64,000 bases of DNA from CBDCFL01 sp965216135 (GCA_965216135.1 CBDCFL010000022.1:248001-312000); one strand, 5' to 3'. Shown: positions 9,243 to 18,646, counted from the first letter of the stretch. The notes: a model not told the origin generated them from the sequence alone. A program made the numbers and translations.

Positions 9243-10268
9243 GTGCCTATCCGGTTGTCACCCACACCCACTACATCTAGGGTGCTCCCAGTCGCCCGAG
9301 TAAAGCTCGGCGTAAGTGGGAGCGGTGACATCGCCAGCGATTCCGAGCAGGGACCGGAAGGCGTTGAACGGGCAGAATCGCCTGTTGAAGCGGAAGGTGA
9401 ACTCGTTGAGGTAGGCTTGGAGGTGCTGGTGGCTCACCCGTGATGAATGCCACTCAGCCACGTCTTCAGGTTGGCGAAGACGAGATGAATGATCGGCAGA
9501 TACTCCTCAGCGACCTGGGAGTTGCCTCGCTCGGCGACGGCGAGGTGTTTGTAGCCGCGCTTGGCGAGGCTGGTATAGCCGGACCAATCGTCGGTGATGA
9601 CCGACGCACCCGAAGTAACGGCGCCCTCGACAAAGCCGCAGAGCGATTCCGCGCTGCGGTCTGGCACGACAGCGAGTCGGACACGTCCGGCGTAGCGACC
9701 GCCCTTCCGCTTATCGAGCTTGGTTCCCGGCTTGCGCTGTCGCACTTCAACGGCGCTGGCGACAAGAAGCTTGTGGTGAACGCCCCGGCCCTTGCCGCGC
9801 GTGCGGCCGCCGACCCAGGTTTCGTCGACTTCGACATGGTCGCAGGCCTCGCTGCCGATGCGGTCCTGATCCGGCCGAACCATACCAGCGCGGAGCTTGT
9901 GGAGGATCTGAAAGGCGGTTTCGTAACGGGAAAGCCCGACCTGGCGCTGGAACTGTGTGGCAGACATGCCGGGCGTCTGGCTGGCAACCAGATAGGCCGC
10001 CCAGAACCATACGCCCAGCGACGTATGGGAGCGCTCCATGACCGTCCCCGCCGTCAGCCCGGTGTCGCGGCGGCAGACAGCGCAAGACGCCGGGCCGGAA
10101 TCCAGACTAAACCCGTCACCCCACCGCGCCTTCTCCAGGTAGGCGGCACAGGCCGCGTCATCCAAGTCGTTGAAACTCGGGAAGCGACCGCGGAAACGAA
10201 AGGTCTTCGCGCTGCGGAACATCCATCCCCGCTTCGTCCGCCTCTCGCCACACCCTACATAACCGGAT
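9243..10268 (-). mobile_element. IS1595-family insertion sequence, degraded
   Basis: The 8-bp sequence ACTAAACC occurs at 9235-9242 and again at 10269-10276, enclosing 1026 bp. An 8-bp duplication is typical of IS1595. Just inside each end is a related inverted sequence (CTATCCGGTTGT on the left, TATCCGGTTATG complement on the right). The exact tips are not symmetrical, so the boundaries may be off by a few bases. The element lies just beyond the stop codon of the CHCC zinc-finger gene. Its transposase is broken, so it is probably inactive. Confidence 0.7.
9258..10222 (-). pseudogene. IS1595-family (ISXO2-like) transposase, broken
   Basis: The sequence shows the ISXO2-like DDE transposase pattern: RGRFPSFNDLDDAACAAYL, then HVEVDETWVGGRTRGKGRG, VITDDWSGYTSLAKRGY, and the C-terminal HLQAYLNEFTFRFNRRF. 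The last part is in a different frame. At about 9436 the codons GGG TGA replace the expected GGG GTG AGC, so one G is missing. The N-terminal zinc ribbon is also damaged: after KARWGDGF the first Cys pair is absent and only CAVCRRDTG remains. Two independent lesions mark it as dead. The open frame extends to 10282, but MFRSAKTFRFRG at 10222 fits the family start. Confidence 0.82.
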
Positions 10269-10278
10269 ACTAAACCTG

Positions 10279-10461
10279 TCACGCGTTATCGTCAGAAAAA
10301 GCGACATGCACAAACTTCTTGTCGCAGTATCCGCATTCGACAAAACCATTGTCGCGATCAACCGACAGCCAGACGCGCGGATGTCCCAGCGCGCCCTCGC
10401 CGCCGTCGCAGGCCACGCGCCAGGCGTCCACGACCTCGGTTTCCGGTGCGTCAATTGTCAT
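10279..10461 (-). CDS. CHCC-type zinc-finger domain protein
   Basis: A 60-residue protein (MTIDAPETEVVDAWRVACDG) with the zf-CHCC pattern: C18, H26 in LGHPRVWL, then ECGYCDKKFVHV. The domain is shared with the mitochondrial complex I subunit NDUFS6, and bacterial homologues are almost always this short. It probably binds one zinc ion. Its stop codon is only 3 bp from the duplicated target of the IS1595 element, so the insertion spared the coding sequence but replaced the downstream region. The direct role in bacteria is not established. Confidence 0.88.
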   Translation of the reverse strand: MTIDAPETEVVDAWRVACDGGEGALGHPRVWLSVDRDNGFVECGYCDKKFVHVAFSDDNA

Positions 10462-10546
10462 CTGTTACTCCCGTCAAAGTACCGCTTTCACGTTGTCATA
10501 ACCAAAGGTTCGGTCAGGTGCAAAATCCTGCCAAGAAATTTGCCCC

Positions 10547-10930
10547 TCACTGAACGCGCGCCACCATCCGCCCCAGTACCCGGCCGCCCAGAATATGCAC
10601 ATGATAATGCGGCACCTCCTGCACGCCTGCGTGCCCGGTATTGATGATCAGCCGGTAGCCGCCGCCGCCGCCACCGGGACTGACGCCAAGATCATCGCAA
10701 ATCCGCCCGACCAGACGGGTGAAATCGGCAATCTCGGCCTCGCTCGCGCTAGCCGCAAAATGATCGTGCGAAACATACGGCCCTTTGGGGATCACCAGAA
10801 CATGCACCGGGGCCTGCGGCGAAATGTCGTGGAACGCCAGCGCGTGATCGCTTTCGGCCATGGTGTTGTTGGGAATTTCGCCGCGCAGGATTTTGGCGAA
10901 AATGTTGTCGGTGTCATACGTGTAGCCCAT
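10547..10930 (-). CDS. HIT family (HINT-like) nucleotide hydrolase
   Basis: A 127-residue protein with the histidine-triad motif HYHVHILGG near the C-terminus and the N-terminal NIFAKILRGEIP typical of HINT/PKCI proteins. HINT enzymes hydrolyse adenosine 5'-phosphoramidates and act in the cytosol. The ATG at 10930 has GAGGG close upstream and begins MGYTYDTDNIF; the longer frame would need a TTG start. The run of six glycines (SPGGGGGGYRL) is unusual but sits in a loop common to the family. It lies 8 nt downstream of the broken glycosyltransferase. Confidence 0.93.
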   Translation of the reverse strand: MGYTYDTDNIFAKILRGEIPNNTMAESDHALAFHDISPQAPVHVLVIPKGPYVSHDHFAASASEAEIADFTRLVGRICDDLGVSPGGGGGGYRLIINTGHAGVQEVPHYHVHILGGRVLGRMVARVQ

Positions 10931-10938
10931 GGTGGCCC

Positions 10939-12516
10939 TCAATCTGAATACAGGTTTGTGCGCGACGCGATGGCCAGCGCCTGATCCGGCACGATGTCCA
11001 GAAACTCGGCCAGCGGCAGCGCATTTTCCTCGGCGCTGTCTTTTTCGCGCATCCGGTAGAAATTCGGGAAATTGGCATCCTTGATCTTGTCAGACTCGAA
11101 ATAGACATCCGCCCGGATCGTCGGCAGCAACTTGGCCAGCGTTTCCGGGCGGGTGTGCCTGCCTGCCAGACCGACGCGCTCAGCATGGCCTGGCAGAAAC
11201 TCGTCGGTGAAATTGCATTCAATTTCCAACAGCTTGGTCTTGGAGCGGTCGGTGTAGAAATCGTGCAGCAGATCAAGGTTGTTGGGATCCAGGCAGAATA
11301 TCAGCCGGTCGGTTTCAAAATACTCAAACATCATCCGCATCAGCGCGCGGCGGTGGCGGGTGCGTTTTGACAGGGTCTTTTGGATACCGCCCAGATCGGG
11401 CAGAGGCGTCTGCTCCTCGTCAAAGACATATTCGATGGCCGGCACATTGGAATAGCTGCGCACCTCGCCCAAAAGCCGCTTGTCCACGTGCCATTTCTTG
11501 CAGGTCACAATCATCAGCTCGCGTTCGCGCCCAAGCGTGGATTCAGTTTCCCAGAACCGCGGCGCGAAACGGCGCCCCTCGCGCCCGCGGCCGGTCAGGA
11601 ATTTATAGAGCGACTGACCCTCGCCAGAGATATCGAACTGAACATCGCGCGCCTGATAGAGCTGGCCAAGCCGGTGTTTCAGTTCCAGCGCATCGGCCGA
11701 AATTTTTCGGCCACACAGAAAATCCTGCGCCAGCAGCAAATCGTAGTGATCGTTGTAAAACGTCACCGGCATCCCATAATCGGAAAACATGAGGAACGTC
11801 AGCGCCCGGCAGCGGATTTCGCGCTTGGGCACCAGATGGCGCACAAGGGTCTGAAAAAATGTCTCATCGGGTATCCAGCTGGTGCAGAAAAACCGCAAAA
11901 TGTCGCGACGCCGACCGATCAGCGCCAGAATATCCTCGACCGTGCGCCGTCTCAGACACCACCATTGGCTGCCGATCATGATCTGCAGATCGGCAGGAAT
12001 GCGCCGCTTCAGGCCCCAAAACCGCTGCAATTCCAAAGACTTGTAAAACAGCCACTTCCATTTGCGCTCGTTGAAAAAGTGCCGGTAGATAAGACGTTCG
12101 TCCTTGAGTCCGGTCTTGATCCAGTCGCTGTCGTAAAAATCGTAGCTTTCGATGTAATCCGCGTCATCGGCGTCTAGAAATCGATGGGCAAATTCGGCTG
12201 ATTTGATCGCCATGCAATCGCCCGACAATAAGAAGAAATGCGTTGCCCGCTCAAACGCGGCCTCGGCGGCGCGCACAGCGCTTAGACTTGCGGCCACCAG
12301 GCTCTACTCTCCCCAGCCGCATCTGATGCGCTTTTTGGCGAACGTCACATTTGGATCACCTGCCAGCGCCTCACGGATCGCCTGATAATCGGCGGTACTT
12401 GCGCGCGCATCAAAGTGGATGGCCATGAAATCACCGGCCGCCGTCAGCCTGCCTGCCTGCGCGATAATCGCCTCAGGGTCTTTGTGGCACAAAAGGATAT
12501 AGGCGATTTTGGCCAT
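10939..12516 (-). pseudogene. GT14-type glycosyltransferase/DUF5928 with in-frame amber codon
   Basis: The N-terminal 70 residues (MAKIAYILLCHKDPEAIIAQ to KRIRCGWGE) and the 450 residues after the stop (AASLSAVRAAEAAF, HFFLLSGDCMAIKS) lie in the same frame and form one beta-1,6-N-acetylglucosaminyltransferase-like protein with a C-terminal DUF5928 region. Only the TAG at 12304-12306 separates them, and family members have Trp there (GWGEWSLVAAS), so TGG to TAG is a one-base change. Total length would be 525 residues. The enzyme would transfer sugars in a surface polysaccharide pathway. It is divergent from a sulfotransferase gene that is also broken. A shorter restart product cannot be excluded but would lack the nucleotide-sugar entry of the fold. 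Confidence 0.82.
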
Positions 12517-12658
12517 GCTGCGCGGTGATTATTCGTTTTCTGCCCGGTTGATCGCATTGTTAGCTTGAACAAGCATTGAAGAAACAGAAATATTTTGGTC
12601 TTAAGCACGCAAGATGTGCTTTGCACGAGGCATCGCAGGCAAGGGCGGCAAAAGTTTC

Positions 12659-13461
12659 ATGGGATTTCCCGGCACATGGATGACACAAAGCCAAAGCGTG
12701 GTTTATCGCGTCGTGCCCAAATGCGCCTGCTCGACTATCGGTCAGATCATGTATTTTTCCGACCACGGCGGCTTTTTTGACGGCGACATCCATGATGCGA
12801 CCGAAGGCATGCACAAATGGGCGATCACCAGCAGCCAGAAACTGATCGAAGACAACGTGCGCGGCCACAAATCCTATGCCTTCACCTGCGTTCGTAACCC
12901 CTACACGCGCATCCTCAGTTCGTTTTTCGACAAGATCTGCGGCATTCAAAGGAACGGCCAGCGTTATCGCGGCAATCTGGTGCCGCTTCTGATCCAGAAA
13001 TACGGCATCCAGGTCGAAGGCGATTGTGATCAGATCGCCAGCTTCCGCCGCTTTCTGTTATTCGCCCGCGACACCGCGCGGTTCCGCAAACCGATGGACC
13101 CCGATATTCACTGGTCGGCGATGTCAGGCCACATCTCGACATTTATCGTCAACGGCGGGCATTACGACCGGATCATCCATACCGAGACGTTCAATGACGG
13201 GATGAAATCGGTTCTCAAGGCGGTTGATACGCCGGTGAAAGTGAAACTTGTCGACATCCCGCGCTTCAACGAGAGCGAGGGCACGGGCCGACCCGCGCGC
13301 ACCCGGTTGAGGATTTCTTCGACGACCTGGCGATACATCTGATGCGCGAGATGTATAAAAGCGATTTCGACCTGTTCGGCTACGACATCGACGATCCGTC
13401 CAACAAGATGCCTGTGAGGGAGGTTGATCTGGACAAGGTTCACAAGCGGCTGGGGGATTAG
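12659..13461 (+). pseudogene. Sulfotransferase family protein, frameshifted near 3' end
   Basis: The 5'-phosphosulfate loop VVPKCACSTIGQIMYF lies near the N-terminus and the 3'-phosphate-binding region FTCVRNPYTRILSSFFDK follows, as in membrane- or Golgi-type sulfotransferases that use PAPS. The frame breaks around 13276-13290 after PRFNESEG; a shifted frame continues HPVEDFFDDLAIHLMREMYK to DLDKVHKRLGD and stops at 13461. One missing base explains it. The start at 12659 (MGFPGTWMTQSQS) is a choice; the open frame reaches 12614. The neighbouring divergent GT14 gene suggests sulfation of an extracellular glycan. Confidence 0.78.
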
Positions 13462-13532
13462 GGGCGCGATGCAGGCCAAGCAACTGGACCGCGGGCAACC
13501 ATTCGGACCTGCTGCATTCAGCCCGGAGTCAA

Positions 13533-13606
13533 GGCGCGAAGCGCCGCCGGGCAGCGCCCGACCGCCGTCACGCCGCAGGCGTGCTTTCAGCACGACGGGC
13601 GGGCGC
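13533..13606. repeat. REP-like palindromic repeat
   Basis: Several nested hairpins are packed here: GGCGCgaaGCGCC at 13533-13545, GGGCAGCGCCCG at 13549-13560, and GTGCtttcaGCAC at 13581-13593, closed by GACGGGCGGGCGC. The composition resembles intergenic palindromic repeats seen in Rhodobacterales genomes. It lies in the 276-bp gap between the sulfotransferase and TetR genes, which contains no convincing gene. Only one copy was noticed in this window, so the repeat status is inferred. Confidence 0.4.
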
Positions 13607-13737
13607 TCCTCCGCCACCTGCACACCCGAATGAACGGAAGACGTGGCGGCACCATAAAGCGCAGACCTATGCTGTCGAGGCGCCCACCCGCGATCGGGCG
13701 CTACCCTCTGTTTCCAGCCGCATTGCCGATACCCGCG

Positions 13738-14346
13738 TTATGCACGATCTGTGCTCGCCTCACCCCACCCCCGCACCATCGCCCCCGTCGCATCGGCCAG
13801 CACCTTGCTCGCCGCGCTGCTTCCTGCCGCCCGGATCACCATGTGGATGCCTATCACCGCGCCCAACAATATCTCGGCATGTCCCGCTACATCAAAATCG
13901 CCCGGCACAACGCCGCGCGTCTTCAACTCGGCCAATGACGCAACCCATCTTTGCCGCAATATGTTGAGATAACGATCCGTCCGCTTGGTAACTTCGGGTT
14001 CGGTTGCGCCAAACTCGGCCATGCTATTGATCATCAGACACCCGAAACAGACCTGATCGGCCATGGTTGATGGCGTGGGCCCGCCTTCAAACCAGATCGC
14101 CATTTCATCCAGCGAGTCTACCCGTGCCTTTGGCGCGCTGCCCGCTTCGAACACATCCAGATAACGATCCAGCGTCTCCAGGAACAACGCCATTTTGCCG
14201 CCATAGGCGGTCTGCAGGGTGAACCGGGTGATCCCGGTTTCGGTGTCGATCTTCCGGGTGCCGACATTTGTAAAGCCGTCGCGCCAGAACAGCGCCATCG
14301 CCGACGTGATTGCCTGTTCGGGCTCGGTCCTGCGGGTGCGCGACAT
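13738..14346 (-). CDS. TetR/AcrR family transcriptional regulator
   Basis: A 202-residue regulator whose N-terminal helix-turn-helix reads AITSAMALFWRDGFTNVGTR. It is followed by a TetR_C-type ligand domain with the conserved CFGCLMINSMAEFGATEPEV of the TetR_C_16-like group. The ATG at 14346 (MSRTRRTEPEQ) has GGAG about 9 nt upstream and is preferred over the long open frame to 14748, which runs opposite the MAPEG gene. It is divergent from the MAPEG gene, and TetR proteins usually control the divergent neighbour, so that gene is its likely target. The inducer is unknown. Confidence 0.9.
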   Translation of the reverse strand: MSRTRRTEPEQAITSAMALFWRDGFTNVGTRKIDTETGITRFTLQTAYGGKMALFLETLDRYLDVFEAGSAPKARVDSLDEMAIWFEGGPTPSTMADQVCFGCLMINSMAEFGATEPEVTKRTDRYLNILRQRWVASLAELKTRGVVPGDFDVAGHAEILLGAVIGIHMVIRAAGSSAASKVLADATGAMVRGWGEASTDRA

Positions 14347-14478
14347 GCAGCGTATCTCCGGGCTTGACATTCTAGCCAACTGGAAAGATAAACAATCAAT
14401 CCACTTGGCTAGATTAATCGCGAAACGGCGTAAACGCAATCCCGATATCGGCCCGACAACAGCAAAGGACCAGAGCTC

Positions 14479-14875
14479 ATGACACTTATTGCCGCCCTCA
14501 TCTGGTTTGCCGTGATCACAATTGCCCTGATCGCGTTTGAAATCACCTTCACATACGGCACCCGTGGCTTTGGCTACGGATTTTCGTCCAACCGGGCCAA
14601 GGTCGACCTGTCGGCTTTCGAGGGGCGAATGAAACGCACCCTGCAAAACCACGCGGAAAGTGCTGCCCATATTGTGCCGGTTCTGGCGGCTGGCGCGCTG
14701 TTGGGCGTAACCGGCCGGGGGGGTTGAAGTCGCCGCTTTGCTGATCATATTGGGCCGCGCCGCTTTTGCGCTGCTTTATTATTCCGGCATCCCGTTCATC
14801 CGCGTCCCGGCCTTTGGGCTGGGCACAATCTCAACGCTTTACATCGCTTACGTGCTTTTGACGACTGCGGTGTAA
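14479..14875 (+). pseudogene. MAPEG family membrane protein, homopolymer frameshift
   Basis: The first frame gives MTLIAALIWFAVITIALIAF and RTLQNHAESAAHIVPVLAAG, a MAPEG-type membrane protein, and stops at 14727 just after a run of seven G at 14717-14723. With six G the frame continues VEVAALLIILGRAAFALLYY to a stop at 14875, giving the usual length of about 131 residues and four helices. MAPEG members handle glutathione or eicosanoid-like electrophiles in membranes. The change is one G in a homopolymer, the commonest kind of sequencing error, so a functional gene is quite possible. Confidence 0.82.
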
Positions 14876-15127
14876 TCGGCGCAGATTCCGCCACCCCTCT
14901 GGTGTCCGATTAGCGCGGCTCCTGCCATTGTGCGAGGGCTTTTGGGCGGGGCAGATCAGATCGACACATCGAGCGTTCCGCGATTTTCCTAGACTGTTAT
15001 CGCTACCACATTTGAGATCAACGACCCCTATGCACATGTGGACAGGCATCCGATTATCCGTTGAATCGCGCCCGCACAGCGGTTATCTCAGGACGCTGCA
15101 AATGCCCGATCAATCGTGAGGTCCATC

Positions 15128-15544
15128 ATGAAAGCAAGCGTCAAATGGTCCGGGGACCGCGCCTTTGTTGGCACCTCCGGTACCGGCCATTCCCTGGTCT
15201 TTGGAACCAAGGGTCTGGCCGAGCTCAGCCCCGGCCCATCCCCGATGGAACTGGTTCTGATCGGCACAGGCGGCTGTTCGGCCTATGACGTGGTTTCCAT
15301 CCTCGAAAAGGGGCGGCAGAAAATCGAAGACGTGGTCGTCGAACTTGACGCCGACCGCGCCGAAACCGACCCCAAGGTCTTCACCCGCATCCACATGCAT
15401 TTCATCGTGCGCGGGCGCGATCTCGACCCCAAGAAAGTCGACCGCGCCATCGCGCTCTCGGTCGAAAAATACTGCTCCGCCAGCGCAATGATGGCCAAAA
15501 CCGCGGCGCTGACCCATGATTTTGAGGTGGTCGAGACGGGCTGA
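15128..15544 (+). CDS. OsmC family protein
   Basis: A 138-residue OsmC-fold protein of the YhfA type. The two cysteines expected in this family are present in GTGGCSAYDVVSIL and SVEKYCSASAMM. Ohr/OsmC relatives reduce organic hydroperoxides, while the YhfA branch is less defined, so peroxidase activity is only probable. The ATG at 15128 follows TGAGG and begins MKASVKWSGDRAF. The 252 bp upstream (14876-15127) holds no recognised gene and probably its promoter. A DMT transporter gene follows 41 bp downstream on the same strand. Confidence 0.9.
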   Translation: MKASVKWSGDRAFVGTSGTGHSLVFGTKGLAELSPGPSPMELVLIGTGGCSAYDVVSILEKGRQKIEDVVVELDADRAETDPKVFTRIHMHFIVRGRDLDPKKVDRAIALSVEKYCSASAMMAKTAALTHDFEVVETG

Positions 15545-15585
15545 ACGGTTCAAACAGGCCGCAAATTGCCAGCCCGGTCCGCCCC

Positions 15586-16482
15586 ATGCGCCTAAACCCG
15601 CCGTCCCAGGGATTTGCCTCCGCCGCCGTCTTCATATCCGCCTCGGCCTGGGGGCTTTACTGGATCCCGCTGAAATATTTTGAGAGCCACGGCCTAACCG
15701 GTGCCTGGGCCATTGCCTTTATCAACGGCCCCGCGGCGATTATCCTGCTCGGGTTGTTTGCGCTGAACTGGCCGCGCTACAAATCCCAGCTCAAGCAGGT
15801 CCTCCTGATCGGTCTTCTGACCGGCGCGGCGATGGCGCTTTACGGCAGCGGGCTGGTTTATTCCTCCGTTATCCGCGCAACCTTGCTGTTCTACCTCACA
15901 CCAATTTGGGCCACGCTCATCGGCATCCTGTGGCTGGGTGAAGCCGCCAACCGGCAGCGTTGGACGGCAATCGCAGGCGGATTGACCGGCCTGGTCCTGC
16001 TCTTGTCCGGCAGCGGCAGCTCGATCCCGCTTGGCATCGGCGATCTTTATGCTTTTCTGTCGGGCATCATCTGGGCCATCGGCGCGGCGCTGATCATGCG
16101 CGGGCGCGATTTGCCGGTCACCGGAATGGCCGGGTTTCAGTTCCTTTTCGCAGCACTCGGTGCGATTTTCTTTGGCGCACTGGCTGGAATTGTCGCGCTG
16201 CCCACGCCTGCGCAGGTGGCCACCAATCTGCCCCTTGCGACCGTCATTTCAATCCTTGTCATGCTGCCGGCTGTTGCGATCATATTCTGGGCGCAGAAAT
16301 ACCTCTTTCCCGGTCGGGTCGGTTTGCTGATGATGTCAGAGGTCGTCGTTTCAGTTCTGACCGCCAGCTATTTTTTGGCGGACGAGCGCATGGGCCCGGT
16401 CGAATGGCTGGGCGGCACCTTGATCGTAGCCGCCTGTCTAGTTGAGGTTCTGGCGTCCCCGAAAAAACAGGCGCCCGGTTAA
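15586..16482 (+). CDS. DMT superfamily (EamA) transporter
   Basis: A 298-residue protein with ten predicted membrane segments in two EamA halves, beginning GFASAAVFISASAWGLYWIP. The second half starts around residue 150 (LGIGDLYAFLSGIIWAIGAA). It ends with a short basic tail. The stop overlaps the convergent hemE stop by 4 bp, so no terminator lies between them. The substrate is unknown. It is distinct in sequence from the DMT transporter at 4064-4987. Confidence 0.9.
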   Translation: MRLNPPSQGFASAAVFISASAWGLYWIPLKYFESHGLTGAWAIAFINGPAAIILLGLFALNWPRYKSQLKQVLLIGLLTGAAMALYGSGLVYSSVIRATLLFYLTPIWATLIGILWLGEAANRQRWTAIAGGLTGLVLLLSGSGSSIPLGIGDLYAFLSGIIWAIGAALIMRGRDLPVTGMAGFQFLFAALGAIFFGALAGIVALPTPAQVATNLPLATVISILVMLPAVAIIFWAQKYLFPGRVGLLMMSEVVVSVLTASYFLADERMGPVEWLGGTLIVAACLVEVLASPKKQAPG

Positions 16483-17543
16483 GCCGTTTCGCGCACCGCA
16501 GCAATCATCCGCGCGACATTGTCGGGGTCCGCGTCGGGCGTGATGCCATGGCCCAGGTTGAAAATATGCGGCCCGCCGCGAAATGCCGCGACGATGCGTT
16601 TGACCTCCTGGTTCATCTCGAGGCCCCCAGTGACCAGCAGGCCGGGATCGAGATTGCCTTGAACACAAACTTCTGCCTGCACGTTATCGGCGGCCCAATC
16701 CTGCGCCACCGATGAATCCAAAGCGATGCAATCGGCCCCGCTCGCGGTCGCAAATCCGCAATAGCGCTCCCCGGCTTCGCGCGGAAAGGCGATGACCGGA
16801 ATTTCGGGGTGCCGCGCCTTTAATGCGGCGATGATCCGGGCCGCCGGTGCCAGCGCGTAGCGGTCGAAATCGGCCCCTTTGAGCGATCCGGCCCAGCTGT
16901 CGAACAGCTTGATCACCTCAGCACCCGCTTGAATCTGCTCCAGCAGATAGGCGATCGTCGCGGCCTCAATACGCTCCATCAGCGCCTCAAACACCGCGCG
17001 GTTGGTCGATTTCAGGGCATGCGCCGGCCCCTGATCGGGCGTGCCGCGCCCGGCGATCATATAGGTTGCCACAGTCCAGGGCATACCAGCAAAGCCGATC
17101 AGCGCCACCTCATCGGGCAAGCCACCCGCGACGATGCGCAAAGTTTCATAAACCGGCGCAAGTTTTTGATGAATGTCATCAGCGGGCTTCAACGCATCGA
17201 CGCCGGATTGATCGCTGATCGTCGTCAGCCGCGGACCTTCGCCTTCGACAAACCACAGATCCGCCCCAAGGGCCTGGGGCACTAGCAGAATGTCGGCAAA
17301 CAGGATCGCCGCGTCAAAGCCAAAGCGCCGGATCGGCTGCAATGTGACCTCGGCGGCCAGCTCAGGCGTGTAGCACAGCGCCAGAAAATCGCCCGCGCGC
17401 GCCCGCGTCGCGCGATATTCCGGCAGGTATCGCCCCGCCTGTCGCATCATCCAGATCGGCGGCGTCGTCAGCACCTCGCCGGCCAAGGCGCGCAATAGGG
17501 GTTTTGTCTCTGGCAAGGTGCGATCCCGAATGTCGGCGGTCAT
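16479..17543 (-). CDS. hemE: Uroporphyrinogen decarboxylase
   Basis: A 354-residue enzyme that converts uroporphyrinogen III to coproporphyrinogen III in haem and chlorophyll synthesis. The N-terminal signature PPIWMMRQAGRYLPEYR contains the active-site Arg residues. The second signature FAGMPWTVATYMIAGRG and the C-terminal FNLGHGITPDADPDNV are intact. Full family length. It is divergent from hemC with about 77 bp between starts, an arrangement that lets two haem-pathway genes share a regulatory region. Confidence 0.97.
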   Translation of the reverse strand: MTADIRDRTLPETKPLLRALAGEVLTTPPIWMMRQAGRYLPEYRATRARAGDFLALCYTPELAAEVTLQPIRRFGFDAAILFADILLVPQALGADLWFVEGEGPRLTTISDQSGVDALKPADDIHQKLAPVYETLRIVAGGLPDEVALIGFAGMPWTVATYMIAGRGTPDQGPAHALKSTNRAVFEALMERIEAATIAYLLEQIQAGAEVIKLFDSWAGSLKGADFDRYALAPAARIIAALKARHPEIPVIAFPREAGERYCGFATASGADCIALDSSVAQDWAADNVQAEVCVQGNLDPGLLVTGGLEMNQEVKRIVAAFRGGPHIFNLGHGITPDADPDNVARMIAAVRETA

Positions 17544-17620
17544 TCAGTCCAATTCAAGCAACGCTTTGTCAACCGTCTGGCCCATTGTGCGGGTCTCGGC
17601 CCGCAAGTAAGCAGGTGGGG

Positions 17621-18556
17621 ATGACGCGCGAAATTCTCAACCCGGCAGGGCGGATCAGGATCGGCACCCGTGGCTCGCCGCTGGCGCTGGCGCAGGCCCA
17701 TGAAACCCGCCAGCGGCTGATGGCAGCGCACGGGCTTGCTGGCGATCTGCTCGAGATTGTGGTGATCACGACAACCGGGGATCGGGTTCAGAACCGCTCA
17801 TTGGCCGAACTGGGCGGCAAGGGTCTTTTTACCAAGGAAATCGAAGAGGCGCTGCTGGCCGACCGGATCGATATCGCAGTGCATTCCATGAAAGACATGC
17901 CTGTTGCGCAGCCTGCCGGTGTGACCTTGGATTGTTTTTTGCCTCGCGAAGATCCGCGCGATGGCTTGGTTTCATCGGCGCATCAAACCATCGCACAGCT
18001 TCCCGGCGGCGCGGTTGTAGGCACCTCGAGCGTGCGCCGCCGCGCGCAGTTGCTTTGCCGCCGCCCGGATCTGAAAATCGTCGATTTCCGTGGCAACGTG
18101 CAGACCCGGTTTGCCAAATTGCTCGATGGCCGTGCACAAGCGACGCTGTTGGCCATGGCGGGCATCCATAGGCTGGGGGCTATCGACATACCGGCCAGCC
18201 CGATCGAGCCCGCCGACATGCTGCCCGCTGTCGCCCAGGGTGCTATCGGTGTCGAACGGCGCACCGACGACGAGCGGATGGCCGACCTGATCGCACCGAT
18301 CAACGACCAACAGACCACCGCCCAACTTGCCGCAGAGCGCGCGTTTCTGGCCGCCCTTGACGGGTCTTGTCAGACACCGATCGCTGGTCTTGCGGAAATT
18401 TCTGGCGGCTCATTGCGGCTGCGCGGGGAAATATTGCGCCGCGATGGCTCTGAGGTTTTGTGCGATGAGATGACCGGGCTGGTTGCGGATGGCCCGCAAT
18501 TGGGCCGGGCCATGGCCGCCAAATTGTTGGAACGGGCCGGTCCCGGCTTTTTTTGA
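17621..18556 (+). CDS. hemC: Hydroxymethylbilane synthase (porphobilinogen deaminase)
   Basis: A 311-residue enzyme that joins four porphobilinogen units into hydroxymethylbilane. The start region IRIGTRGSPLALAQ, the catalytic-aspartate context AVHSMKDMP and the dipyrromethane-cofactor cysteine in LDGSCQTPIAG (Cys250) are all visible. The frame opens earlier, but the ATG at 17621 has an AGGTGG box and sits next to the conserved start. It is divergent from hemE. No hemD is adjacent here. Confidence 0.97.
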   Translation: MTREILNPAGRIRIGTRGSPLALAQAHETRQRLMAAHGLAGDLLEIVVITTTGDRVQNRSLAELGGKGLFTKEIEEALLADRIDIAVHSMKDMPVAQPAGVTLDCFLPREDPRDGLVSSAHQTIAQLPGGAVVGTSSVRRRAQLLCRRPDLKIVDFRGNVQTRFAKLLDGRAQATLLAMAGIHRLGAIDIPASPIEPADMLPAVAQGAIGVERRTDDERMADLIAPINDQQTTAQLAAERAFLAALDGSCQTPIAGLAEISGGSLRLRGEILRRDGSEVLCDEMTGLVADGPQLGRAMAAKLLERAGPGFF

Positions 18557-18646
18557 GCGCAAGTTCAGGGCGAGTTTCCTCGCGTCCTGCGGATCGGCTA
18601 CTGGCTGATGACATCCGGGCGCTCGCTGGGTCAAGGTGGCATCGAG

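Noticed and set aside
8383..10268. Composite transposon formed by the IS5 and IS1595 elements
   Set aside because: The elements belong to different families, each has its own target duplication, and there is no cargo between them.
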